Assembly (NCBI RefSeq): GCF_937981445.1
Contig: NZ_CALJON010000052.1
Location: 1 to 40,003 of the forward strand
Reading direction: 5' to 3'
Length of the DNA: 40,003 nucleotides
From: an uncultured Veillonella sp.
GTDB taxonomy: Bacteria > Bacillota > Negativicutes > Veillonellales > Veillonellaceae
Positions within the stretch are counted from its first letter, which is position 1, and every line of letters begins with the position of its first letter. Below the pieces are notes generated by a model. That model worked only from the letters and a program-made list of their open reading frames with translations. It did no database searches and was not told the origin of the DNA. Shown here one piece after another: positions 25,761 through 33,801 of the stretch. A program made the position numbers and the translations under genes.

Positions 25761-26691
25761 TAGCCCCTCCTCGCCACTGTGGATTCAAATGCTGCTGCCA
25801 TATATCAACTAAACTATTTAATACGATATAAATCATAGACACCCATATTACATAGCCCTGCAATACAGGATAATCACGGCTCACAATAGCATCATAGGCT
25901 AATTTGCCAATCCCATCCCACATAAATATAGACTCTACTATGGTGACTCCACCAAGTAAGGAGCCACAAGATAATGCCACTAAAGTCAACAAGGGCGGCC
26001 AAATAGCGGGTACCAAGGTATGCCATACAATGGTCCGCCAAGATAGCCCTCGTGTCCGCTGTGCCAAAATATAGGGCTTACTTAGCTCTTCAAGAGCCAA
26101 TGTGCGGACTTGTTGAATGTATTTAGCACTCATACTAATAACCAATGTTATGGTTGGCAAAATAAGTCCTGTCACGCTATTAGATTTGGGAATTACTGGT
26201 AAAATAGTAAGTTTTAAGGCCACAATATAAATGAGTAACAAGGCTATAAAGAAATTAGGTAATGAATTGCCCAATATAGTCCAACCGCGCAATAGGGCAT
26301 CATAAGTAGAATGGGGTTTCAAGGCCCCTAAAATGCCCAAGGGTATTGCCAATGCAATGGTTAATCCTAAGGATGTAGCCATTAAACTTAATGTGGCAGG
26401 AAGGCGGCTAGCCAATAAATGACTCACTGGTTCTCCATTTACATAGGAACGCCCTAAATCGCCCGTCCCGACTTGCCCTACCCAAGTTATATATTGGGAC
26501 AGTATAGGCTTATTTAATTGTAATTCTTCGCGCTTAGCAGCCTGTGCCTCATAGGATAAACTCTGTTGCTGGGAATATACTACATCCACTACATCATCTT
26601 GTGTGGTATGCATAAGAAAAAATGTAAGCGATGTTATAATTAGTAAAAATACCAGCCCTTCACCAAGGCGGCGCCATACTCTAATCCACAC
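25750..26691 (-). CDS. ABC transporter permease (NikB/DppB type)
   Basis: Inner-membrane permease, 313 residues. First segment MWIRVWRRLGEGLVFLLIIT, then the periplasmic region LNKPILSQYITWVGQVGTGDLGRSY that marks the DppB/NikB class, and later segments with the EAA-type loop RTRGLSWRTIVWHTLVPA. The start is a GTG at 26691 with AAAGGA six bases upstream. First gene of the five-gene operon nikB-nikC-nikA-nikDE-csoR. A candidate metal-repressor operator lies about 150 bp upstream. Confidence 0.9.
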   Translation of the reverse strand: MWIRVWRRLGEGLVFLLIITSLTFFLMHTTQDDVVDVVYSQQQSLSYEAQAAKREELQLNKPILSQYITWVGQVGTGDLGRSYVNGEPVSHLLASRLPATLSLMATSLGLTIALAIPLGILGALKPHSTYDALLRGWTILGNSLPNFFIALLLIYIVALKLTILPVIPKSNSVTGLILPTITLVISMSAKYIQQVRTLALEELSKPYILAQRTRGLSWRTIVWHTLVPAIWPPLLTLVALSCGSLLGGVTIVESIFMWDGIGKLAYDAIVSRDYPVLQGYVIWVSMIYIVLNSLVDIWQQHLNPQWRGGASDE

Positions 26692-26767
26692 AAGCGATCC
26701 TTTCCCGTTGCCCTTAGCAACGATTACTATTACTTTATAAAATCAAATGCCCTATTATGAACTACTA

Positions 26768-26834
26768 TATTTTCAATAGCCTCCTAACACTATCTATTAC
26801 TCTCTAGTGTAATCGGCTAACACTATATTGAAAA
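26768..26834 (-). promoter_or_regulatory. Nested inverted repeat in the nik operon leader
   Basis: An outer pair TTTTCAATA with TATTGAAAA encloses GCC with GGC and an inner ACACTA with TAGTGT. It would form a long bulged hairpin in the 5' UTR of nikB. No known riboswitch core is recognised. Confidence 0.45.
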
Positions 26835-26835
26835 G

Positions 26836-26852
26836 CCACCCTAGGGGATATA
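26836..26852. promoter_or_regulatory. Candidate CsoR-family operator
   Basis: CCACCCTAGGGGATAT contains the palindrome CCCTAGGG (26839-26846) with a C-tract/G-tract flanked by A/T, the general form of sites bound by CsoR, RcnR and InrS proteins. It lies upstream of nikB, in the region where its promoter should be, and the operon encodes such a protein. The assignment is inference. Confidence 0.55.
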
Positions 26853-26929
26853 ATTACAAAAATAACCCCCAGCCCCGCTTACAATATATGCTAATTTTTC
26901 GTATAATCAATACTAACTTATTGTATCAT

Positions 26930-26993
26930 ATACCTTATATGACTTATACCTTATATGACTTATACCTTATATCCGCTACATCTTATATGGTTA
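26930..26993. repeat. 16-bp tandem repeat upstream of the methyltransferase gene
   Basis: Two perfect ATACCTTATATGACTT units (26930, 26946), a third with a changed end (26962) and a decayed fourth. Downstream, ATACCCTATATGAGGTAT (about 27039-27056) is a partly palindromic relative. It sits in the 400-bp divergent region between nikB and the methyltransferase gene. Confidence 0.8.
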
Positions 26994-27091
26994 TAAATTG
27001 TATAAGCTACATCTCGTATAAGGCGCAGATTATATAAGATACCCTATATGAGGTATAGCTATAATGTAATTGTAATTATTAGGAGTTTTTT

Positions 27092-27799
27092 ATGGATTTA
27101 TTACATCAAATTGAGTCCTATTGGGACAAGCGCAGCGCTGATTTTAATACATTACGCCTGCAAGAAATGAATAGCCCTAATGGCAAGGCTTGGTATCAAT
27201 TAATTATGAGCCAGCTTCCGAATAAAGCTAAACTTCGCGTTCTCGATGTTGGTACTGGCACAGGTTTCTTTTCCTTTTTACTAGCCCACCACGGCCATGA
27301 TGTATTAGGCATCGACATGTCTCAGCAAATGGTAGACCATGCCCAAGCCAATGCCCTTCAGTTTAAAAGTTCTGCTCAGTTTGAAAAGATGGATGCCACT
27401 AAATTAAACTTTCCTAACGAAGAATTTGACCTTTTAATTAGCCGCAATGTAACTTGGACACTTCCTGACACCGAAGCAGCCTATGCCGAATGGCTTCGCG
27501 TCTTAAAACCACAAGGTTTACTTTTAAACTTTGATTCTGACTATGGACAAACAACCTTTACTAATACGAAAGGTCATGTACATGAAAATATGGATACGAC
27601 GGTTCTTGATGAATGTACAGCTATAAAAAATGCCTTACCTATTAGCGCCGAAACACGCCCCCAATGGGATGAACGAGTATTAAAAACCCTGGGCATTTCT
27701 AGCCTTATTATTGAGCCTAATATTCGGCCCCTTGTCCAATTAGATGACAAATTACAATATGAAGACGTACCTATTTTTATGATTAAAGCCATAAAATAA
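27092..27799 (+). CDS. Class I SAM-dependent methyltransferase
   Basis: Rossmann-fold methyltransferase of 235 residues. Motif I is DVGTGTG (52-58), the acidic end of strand 2 is in GIDMSQQMV, motif II is near SAQFEKMDATKLNFP, and motif IV is LLISRNVTWTLPD. The N-terminus SYWDKRSADFNTLR resembles UbiE/COQ5-like and other small-molecule methyltransferases. The substrate cannot be told. Shine-Dalgarno TAGGAG. It is divergent from the nik operon, so a link to metal handling is possible but unproven. Confidence 0.88.
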   Translation: MDLLHQIESYWDKRSADFNTLRLQEMNSPNGKAWYQLIMSQLPNKAKLRVLDVGTGTGFFSFLLAHHGHDVLGIDMSQQMVDHAQANALQFKSSAQFEKMDATKLNFPNEEFDLLISRNVTWTLPDTEAAYAEWLRVLKPQGLLLNFDSDYGQTTFTNTKGHVHENMDTTVLDECTAIKNALPISAETRPQWDERVLKTLGISSLIIEPNIRPLVQLDDKLQYEDVPIFMIKAIK

Positions 27800-27841
27800 A
27801 TAGCATTTAGCTGAATTATGTCAATAATCTAAAAAACTAAC

Positions 27842-27893
27842 AAAAAGCCTAATCAATGAGTGCTCAACCGAAGCATCACTGATTAGGCTTTTA
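27842..27893. terminator. Bidirectional terminator
   Basis: AAAAAGCCTAATCA (27842-27855) pairs with TGATTAGGCTTTT (27880-27892). It lies between the converging methyltransferase and YbaK genes. Confidence 0.92.
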
Positions 27894-27937
27894 TTATTAA
27901 ATTAATTGCCTAGCTTCCACTATAAACAATGTATGAC

Positions 27938-28411
27938 CTATGATTCCCAATTTTTACACACGTCCACCCAGCGAAGTGAGTTGGAATGTTCTTCTAACTC
28001 CTGCGGTGTAAGGCGAATCGCACTATGTCCTGTGCCCGCTGCTGGATATACAATATCAAATCGCTGCAAGGAAATATCCAAATAGACTTTTACATTAGGT
28101 TTAATACAAAATGGACATACGCCTCCAGGGGCATGTCCAATATAGCCCTCCACTTCATCAGCATGAATCATCTTGGCCTTACAATCAAACTCTGCCCTAA
28201 ATTTATGATTATCTACTTTAGCATCTCCAGCCGCCACAACTAAAATAGGCTCTCCATTAGCTATGAAGGACAATGTTTTAGCGATTTGCTTAGGTTCGCA
28301 GCCCACCGCAATAGCAGCTGCTTCAACAGTGGCACTATTTTGACTTAAATCATGCACTCGATCTCCTAATCCATGGTCCTCAAAATATTGTTTAATTAAT
28401 TCAAATGACAT
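27938..28411 (-). CDS. YbaK/EbsC-family aminoacyl-tRNA deacylase
   Basis: Trans-editing enzyme family that hydrolyses mischarged tRNAs, such as Cys-tRNA(Pro) or Ala-tRNA(Pro). The 157-residue protein is a single YbaK domain: AIAVGCEPKQIAKTLSF carries the conserved lysine, DNHKFRAEFDCKAKMI follows, and GHAPGGVCPF is the family loop. Substrate specificity cannot be read from sequence. It is 85 bp after the phzF-like gene on the same strand and may be in one unit with it. Confidence 0.9.
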   Translation of the reverse strand: MSFELIKQYFEDHGLGDRVHDLSQNSATVEAAAIAVGCEPKQIAKTLSFIANGEPILVVAAGDAKVDNHKFRAEFDCKAKMIHADEVEGYIGHAPGGVCPFCIKPNVKVYLDISLQRFDIVYPAAGTGHSAIRLTPQELEEHSNSLRWVDVCKNWES

Positions 28412-28496
28412 ACAGTTCAGGCCCTCTTTCTCTTACGCTTTCCCCGTTTTAGGTTATTTACCATTTATTTTACTACACATTTCTAGATATATGTCC

Positions 28497-29501
28497 CTAC
28501 TTTATATGTAGCTCTGCCGTAGCATATAAAGCAACTTGACCCGCTAATTTTACGCGGTCCCCTTCCATTCGGCAATATAAAGTACCGCCGCGCGGTGATG
28601 CTTGATAGGCCGTAATTTGTGATTTTCCCAATTTTTCAGCCCAGTAGGGAACAATATGGCAATGCCCAGAACCACATACAGGATCTTCTGGTACAGCTAA
28701 TTTAGGAGCAAAGGAACGAGATACACAATCAACGCCCTCTTGTAAAGGCATCATTTTACCGCCTGCTTCATGTGGAGCTTTCCTTTTGTTAAACTCTAAA
28801 TCATTAGTTGAATTACCAGTTAAGTCATTAGCTGAGCTACCGATTGATTCATTAACTAAACTATCAATTGACCCATTAACCAAACTATCATCTAATTCAT
28901 TAACTAAACTATCAGCTGACTTATTAGCTAAACTATCAGCTGACTTATTAAGCAAATCAAGTAGTTCAGTTTTAGCCGTAACATGACAGAGCAAGCCGTC
29001 TAACTCTTTTATTTTTTCTAAATCAGGCGACAAATCTACTACCATCTCAGGTAACGGCAAAACACAAAGTAAATCACGCCCCATATAGGCTTCTACGGGC
29101 CTTACCCCTAGGGCCTTCTCCATGGCGTCAGTTACTTCTACTTGAGTTAATGAATAGGCAGGAAAATCCATTTCATATAGGGAACCTTTGCGCTCTACTA
29201 CTAAAGGACCACTGAGTGTATCAAAGGTAATCTGCGGGGCATCTTTGTCATAGAAATTCATAAGCACATAGGATGTACCTAAAGTCGCATGTCCACAAAG
29301 GTCAATCTCCGCACTTGGTGTAAACCATCTAAGTCTATAATTACGCCCCTCTTTAACAGCAAAGGCCGTTTCAGATAGATTATTCTCTTTAGCAATATTA
29401 AGCATCATATCCTCGCTGAGCCACTCATCAAGAATACACACAGCTGCTGGATTGCCATGAAATATCGTATCAGTAAAAGCATCCACAATATACTGTTTCA
29501 T
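28497..29501 (-). CDS. PhzF-family isomerase/epimerase-like protein with tandem-repeat insert
   Basis: Diaminopimelate-epimerase-fold protein of the PhzF family; members isomerise small molecules, usually with an unknown physiological substrate. VDAFTDTIFHGNPAAV (6-21), catalytic-type E44 in NLSETAF, DLCGHATLGTSYVL and the C-terminal EDPVCGSGHCHIVPYW mark the two pseudo-symmetric halves. Between VTAK (about 175-178) and CVSRSFAPK there is an insert of about 75 residues whose core (183-236) is an 8-residue repeat of type KSADSLVN. The insert explains why the protein (334 residues) is longer than the usual 260-300. Confidence 0.9.
   Translation of the reverse strand: MKQYIVDAFTDTIFHGNPAAVCILDEWLSEDMMLNIAKENNLSETAFAVKEGRNYRLRWFTPSAEIDLCGHATLGTSYVLMNFYDKDAPQITFDTLSGPLVVERKGSLYEMDFPAYSLTQVEVTDAMEKALGVRPVEAYMGRDLLCVLPLPEMVVDLSPDLEKIKELDGLLCHVTAKTELLDLLNKSADSLANKSADSLVNELDDSLVNGSIDSLVNESIGSSANDLTGNSTNDLEFNKRKAPHEAGGKMMPLQEGVDCVSRSFAPKLAVPEDPVCGSGHCHIVPYWAEKLGKSQITAYQASPRGGTLYCRMEGDRVKLAGQVALYATAELHIK
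28801..28968 (-). repeat. 24-bp in-frame tandem repeat inside the phzF-like gene
   Basis: Six full 24-bp units starting at 28801, 28825, 28849, 28873, 28897 and 28921, with a decayed seventh. They encode octapeptides such as KSADSLAN, KSADSLVN, ELDDSLVN and GSIDSLVN. The frame is kept throughout. Confidence 0.93.
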
Positions 29502-29613
29502 GCGCTGCCCTCCTTTATAAGAGTTAATATCATTGGTTTATTAAAATTAAATTTATTATAGCACCATATATAGAAGGCGTACAATTGTTTTGTAGAAAAA
29601 TACAATATAAAAA

Positions 29614-29644
29614 ATTCCGAGCAATCCAATAGATTACTCGGAAT
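29614..29644 (-). terminator. Terminator of the carboxyltransferase operon
   Basis: ATTCCGAG (29614-29621) pairs with CTCGGAAT (29637-29644). On the - strand the stem is followed by six T. Confidence 0.88.
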
Positions 29645-29666
29645 CACAATCTACCATATTATAAAG

Positions 29667-29758
29667 TTTTATAAACCCAATCGACTTAATTTTATAAGCC
29701 TAATCGCTTAAGCTTAATACTTAATAAGACTACGGCCTATAAGCTTAATAAACCCAGT
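29667..29758 (-). repeat. 23-bp decayed tandem repeat in the 3' UTR of the carboxyltransferase gene
   Basis: TTTTATAAACCCAATCGAC.. (29667-29689) and TTTTATAAGCCTAATCGC.. (29690-29712) are clear copies; two more degenerate units follow. It lies between the stop codon and the terminator. Confidence 0.7.
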
Positions 29759-29797
29759 CCTAATAAATCTTTATATCGTAAAATGTACCGCATCAGT

Positions 29798-31204
29798 TTA
29801 GTCACGAGGAATAATTAACTGACGGCGCACCACTTCTTGAGAATGTTTAGTAAAGAATTGTAATGCCACTTCAGGGAACATAGCATAGGTCAAGACATCT
29901 TCATCAGTAAAGCCTTGGAACCCCTGAGTTTCTAATTCGCGACGGTATTTGTCCAATTCTGGTTCTACTAAATCAGCTGGGCGGCAAGTAATTGGCGCTT
30001 CATCTCCAATTAACTTTTTCTGCACATCTTCATTAATAGGACCTGGTAAGCGACCATATTTACCACGAATTAAATCTTTAACTTCTGTTGGCGCCATATG
30101 ATAACGATCTAAGCCATTAGCCATAAAGTTTACATTCATCATAGCCATAGTACCTACAATTTGACTCGTTGGTGTTACCAATGGAGGGTAACCAAGATCG
30201 GCACGAACCCGTGGCATTTCATCCATCACATCAAAGAATTTATCTTCCATACCCATTTCTTTTAATTGATTACGTGTATTGGACATCATGCCACCAGGAA
30301 TCTGATAATGGCGCACTTCAGGCAATACTTCATGCGCTGGAGTCAAACCAAATTCAGCAGCGATTTCATTACGCACGCCACGGAAGTAAGTAGCTAATTC
30401 ACGCAATACATCTAAGTCTAAACCAGGGTCATATTCTGTACCACGAAGCATTTCTACTAAGCTTTCAGTAGCTGGCTGTGAAGTGGCATGCCCAAATGGA
30501 CTCAATGCAGTATCCACAATATCAACACCCGCTTCAATCGCTTTTAAATACGTAGCACTGGCAAGACCACAAGTAAAATGACTATGAAGGTCAATGACCA
30601 TATCTTCGCCTAAACGTTTCTTCAACTCTTGAACCAAGGATACAGCATCATAAGGCGCTAATAAACCGGACATATCTTTAATACATAAGGAGTCAATCCC
30701 CATGTCTTTTAATTGTTCTGCCACACTAACAAACATATCATTTGTATGTACAGGACTAATTGTATATACGATGGTGCCTTGTACATGAACGCCACATTTA
30801 TTGCCCGCTTTAATAGCTTGTTCCATATTGCGAGGATCATTTAAAGCGTCAAAAATGCGAATGCGATCAATGCCATTTTCCTTTGCCTTAGCAACAAAGG
30901 CTTCTACTACATCATCTGCATAATGCTTATAGCCTAATAGATTCTGACCACGCAATAACATTTGTAGTGGTGTATTTTTTAAATGACTCTTTAAGACGCG
31001 TAGGCGATTCCAAGGATCTTCATCTAAGAAGCGTAAGCAACTATCAAAAGTTGCGCCACCCCAGCACTCGAGTGCTTCATAACCTAAAGAATCGAGCTGT
31101 TCTAGGGCTGGTAACATTTGGCTAGTGCGCATGCGCGTAGCCAAAATCGACTGATGACCATCACGAAGTACGGTCTCCATAATTCGGATTTTTTTTGATT
31201 TCAT
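29798..31204 (-). CDS. Carboxyltransferase subunit (oxaloacetate decarboxylase alpha / pyruvate carboxylase B type)
   Basis: Transfers CO2 between oxaloacetate/pyruvate and biotin. The 468-residue protein contains ETVLRDGHQSILATR (10-24, metal-binding D15), WGGATFDSCLRFL, LLRGQNLLGYKHY, the active-site lysine in CIKDMSGL, and metal ligands in DLHSHFT. It ends without a C-terminal biotin carrier domain (no AMKM motif), so it must work with a separate biotin protein and either a membrane Na+-pump subunit or a biotin carboxylase. Which of the two routes applies cannot be decided here. AAGGAG lies before the ATG; it is 38 bp after the small gene upstream. Confidence 0.92.
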   Translation of the reverse strand: MKSKKIRIMETVLRDGHQSILATRMRTSQMLPALEQLDSLGYEALECWGGATFDSCLRFLDEDPWNRLRVLKSHLKNTPLQMLLRGQNLLGYKHYADDVVEAFVAKAKENGIDRIRIFDALNDPRNMEQAIKAGNKCGVHVQGTIVYTISPVHTNDMFVSVAEQLKDMGIDSLCIKDMSGLLAPYDAVSLVQELKKRLGEDMVIDLHSHFTCGLASATYLKAIEAGVDIVDTALSPFGHATSQPATESLVEMLRGTEYDPGLDLDVLRELATYFRGVRNEIAAEFGLTPAHEVLPEVRHYQIPGGMMSNTRNQLKEMGMEDKFFDVMDEMPRVRADLGYPPLVTPTSQIVGTMAMMNVNFMANGLDRYHMAPTEVKDLIRGKYGRLPGPINEDVQKKLIGDEAPITCRPADLVEPELDKYRRELETQGFQGFTDEDVLTYAMFPEVALQFFTKHSQEVVRRQLIIPRD

Positions 31205-31242
31205 GCTTAAACTCCTTCCAAAAACATATGGGGTTGGTTTTC

Positions 31243-31569
31243 TTATTTAACTTGTTTAGGTGCCGTTTCTAATACAATACGGCGTCCATCTTTTTTAACT
31301 TGTACCGAAAAATCCCCATAGCCATCTTTAAAATATTCCATTTTTATATCCAGTAATAACTTTCCAATTTGTGTTTCAATTTTTTCAGTTAAAAACTCTC
31401 TATAAAATGCCTCCTGGCTATTAGGATTGGTGGATTTGCTCTTGTGAATAACAGGGCGATTGCGCTCTTCTTCACCACGGAGCATGGCCGTTTCAAAGCT
31501 TTCCTCTTCCACTACATTTTTAAACATATCCGCATCGCTAAGGCCTTTTTTAATTTTAAATTTAGCCAT
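31243..31569 (-). CDS. Small protein of unknown function linked to the carboxyltransferase
   Basis: 108 residues, not recognised. It is soluble, highly charged and without cysteine: a basic N-terminus (MAKFKIKKGLSDADMFKNVV), a Glu/Arg-rich middle and a C-terminal segment GYGDFSVQVKKDGRRIVLET that looks like beta strands. There is a good AGGAGA site before the ATG. It sits 38 bp upstream of the carboxyltransferase gene and is probably co-transcribed. It is too polar to be the OadG membrane subunit and lacks a biotin motif. Confidence 0.7.
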   Translation of the reverse strand: MAKFKIKKGLSDADMFKNVVEEESFETAMLRGEEERNRPVIHKSKSTNPNSQEAFYREFLTEKIETQIGKLLLDIKMEYFKDGYGDFSVQVKKDGRRIVLETAPKQVK

Positions 31570-31867
31570 TCTATCTCCTACTTTCCAATACCAACAAATA
31601 ACAGCCTAACACTGTTATTTGTGAAAGTCAAATGCCCTTATTAAGGTCCTTAAGACCATCTAATCTTTGCTAAGTCTTATTACGTACACAGCAATAGCTC
31701 CCATGAGTACAAACTACTAACTTACAAAATATACACTAATAGCTTGCAGAGTATTCACTAATAGCAACTTTTGGCAACTTATTTAACCTCTGTCCTTGAT
31801 TATATGTTCACACTAATAGCTTGCAGCGTATACAACAACAACCGAGCTAACAGAACAACTATCAGAA
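31570..31867. other. Intergenic region with long-spaced direct repeat
   Basis: Nothing coding. ACACTAATAGCTTGCAG occurs twice (about 31732 and 31810), each followed by (A/C)GTAT, with a partial copy between. No terminator is evident, so the envelope operon upstream may read into the next genes. Confidence 0.45.
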
Positions 31868-32827
31868 CTAGCGTTTTTTACTAGAGTCGCGGTCTTTGGA
31901 GTTACTGTCTTTAGAGCTACTATCTGTATCGTCTTTCGCCCCATCAGTACCACTTGGCAAGGTGTTATTTTCAATCGCCGTAACGGTAATGGATTTTAAA
32001 TCCTGTGGACTATCAAATGTTTTCATGGTTTCAAAGCCCACTCCTAATTGACCTTTGCTAACAGATAACGCTTCATCATCTTCATTAACTTTAGCAATAT
32101 AAATATTTTTAGCCTTATCTACACCAATTAAGCGATAACGGCCAGGAGGATTAATTACACGCCAACCCCCTTCAGTGCCATCAAACATAAACACATCACC
32201 GGTACGAACATTATCGTAGAAGAAATTATCTTCATCATAGAACACGGCAATGCGACCAATATTGGAGGCTTGCATGTACACGCGTCGCGTATCATAGTTA
32301 GCATCAGTACGATAAATTCGATATGCATTTTCAGCTACTTTTATTTTCATATATACCACATTAGTAGCCGTTGAGAAAGCGGCATCAACAATTTTACTGC
32401 CCGATGGCAAATCTTCCATGGCTGTATCTACTTCGTGGTCTGGTGATTCAGGGTCAAATCGAGCTAATACAACATTATCTTCTTCTCCACCATATAAGCC
32501 CATAATTGCTAAATCACGGTCAGGCAACCATTCAAAATAGCTTACGGAGCGCCCTTTTAAATCAATATTTACAGGCTCTTTCTTACCTGATGTATATACT
32601 CTTACACTGTCCTGTGTAATAACAGCCATGTATTTATGACCTTGGGAATAATATTTACTGCCTTCACCTACATCAGGGAAATTGCCATCCTTATCCTGAT
32701 TTTCACTAGAACTTACAGCAAAATCTGTAGTAGGAGCAAAATAAATTTGATCTAAATAATAATAAATACCACCTTGTAGCGCTAAGCCCAGCACAAAGGC
32801 GCTCATTACTTTTCCAAATGAATTCAT
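31868..32827 (-). CDS. Membrane-anchored protein of unknown function
   Basis: 319 residues, unrecognised. An N-terminal signal-anchor (residues of about 7-26, FGKVMSAFVLGLALQGGIYYYL) is followed by an extracytoplasmic domain. Short beta-like repeats with WLPDRDLAIMGLYGGEEDN, FYDEDNFFYDNVRTGDVFMFDG and similar segments suggest a beta-propeller-like fold. The C-terminus is a low-complexity Asp/Ser/Lys tail (about 295-319). It follows the NAGPA-domain gene by 8 bp. The context points to envelope polysaccharide handling. Confidence 0.72.
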   Translation of the reverse strand: MNSFGKVMSAFVLGLALQGGIYYYLDQIYFAPTTDFAVSSSENQDKDGNFPDVGEGSKYYSQGHKYMAVITQDSVRVYTSGKKEPVNIDLKGRSVSYFEWLPDRDLAIMGLYGGEEDNVVLARFDPESPDHEVDTAMEDLPSGSKIVDAAFSTATNVVYMKIKVAENAYRIYRTDANYDTRRVYMQASNIGRIAVFYDEDNFFYDNVRTGDVFMFDGTEGGWRVINPPGRYRLIGVDKAKNIYIAKVNEDDEALSVSKGQLGVGFETMKTFDSPQDLKSITVTAIENNTLPSGTDGAKDDTDSSSKDSNSKDRDSSKKR

Positions 32828-32835
32828 AGGTCCTC

Positions 32836-33783
32836 CTATTTCACAATAAAGGCCGTAGGAATCATCCGTTCGCCCAATAAATCAGCAGGTTTATTAACAA
32901 CTTTACCATTATAATACAAGGTCGTACTGGAACCACCATCTAAGTTCGCTGCAATATAAGCACCTTCTGCGTATAATACATCCTGCACATCTCGTAAGGT
33001 AGCACCGGTGGAATAACCTGGTTGACGACCATCAATAACTAAAAAGAGCACCGAGCCATCTTTCTTCTGTCCAATTGCTGTACGAGGACCAATGCCCCAA
33101 CCACCATCACCGTCAGTGATCATTTTCTCACCGTCTACAATAAGTGGTGGCCCAAAGGTAATTCCTTCCATAGCATTCATATCAGCGAGCTCTGTTTTAT
33201 TATAATTACCAGCTACTAGATTCCCCTCTTTTGTAAAGCCTACAAAATCAACGGCTTCATCAGGTCCTACATCCTTACCGATAACATACTCACCGTCTTG
33301 TAAAATAAAGCCATAAGGCAAACGCCCTGTACCGGTACCATTAGGATCATGGAACCCACCAGCATTAATAGCCGCCACCGCATCATTATCTTTGGCAATA
33401 TTACTTACAGTTTCACCTTTTTCCTGAATATTTTGGGCCGTTGCTACCTTCACACGACGAGGGTCTGGAATTTCTAAAATATAGCCTACATACCGAGTGG
33501 ATTCAATTTTACGTAATTTTAAAGTTGAATCTTCACGCGCTTTAAACTTAAATAAGTCCTGACTGCGCACAGTCCCTACAGTCCCTACAATCATATTGAT
33601 TTCATCCTGATCAAATAACCATGTAATATATTGTGGATGGCGGGACCGCATAATAGCACCTACAACAGTGCGTTTTAAATTATCAAAGGGCCCAAATAGG
33701 ACCACAACCGGCGATGTAATAGCAGTAAAAAGAAAGATCAGGATAATGAATTTTACCCAGCCTTTACTAAAGAATCGTTTCAT
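32836..33783 (-). CDS. Phosphodiester glycosidase (NAGPA-domain) exported protein
   Basis: 315 residues with an N-terminal membrane segment (about 10-28), placing the domain outside the cytoplasm. The domain, from about residue 120, shows AINAGGFHDPNGTGTGRLPYG, RTAIGQKKDGSVLFLVIDGR, STGATLRDVQDVLYAEGAY and NLDGGSSTTLYYNGKVVN. These are the hallmark segments of the family related to N-acetylglucosamine-1-phosphodiester alpha-N-acetylglucosaminidase. In bacteria such proteins act in cell-wall or exopolysaccharide processing. It is 18 bp after the deacetylase gene, in the same operon. Confidence 0.9.
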   Translation of the reverse strand: MKRFFSKGWVKFIILIFLFTAITSPVVVLFGPFDNLKRTVVGAIMRSRHPQYITWLFDQDEINMIVGTVGTVRSQDLFKFKAREDSTLKLRKIESTRYVGYILEIPDPRRVKVATAQNIQEKGETVSNIAKDNDAVAAINAGGFHDPNGTGTGRLPYGFILQDGEYVIGKDVGPDEAVDFVGFTKEGNLVAGNYNKTELADMNAMEGITFGPPLIVDGEKMITDGDGGWGIGPRTAIGQKKDGSVLFLVIDGRQPGYSTGATLRDVQDVLYAEGAYIAANLDGGSSTTLYYNGKVVNKPADLLGERMIPTAFIVK

Positions 33784-33801
33784 GCGTAACTCCTCTATCT
33801 C

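Noticed and set aside
26768..26834. NiCo or cobalamin riboswitch in the nik leader
   Set aside because: Hairpins are present but the conserved core sequences of those riboswitches are not.
28786..28986. Repetitive Leu/Ser/Lys frame opposite the phzF-like gene
   Set aside because: Antisense reading of the 24-bp repeat; no start signals.
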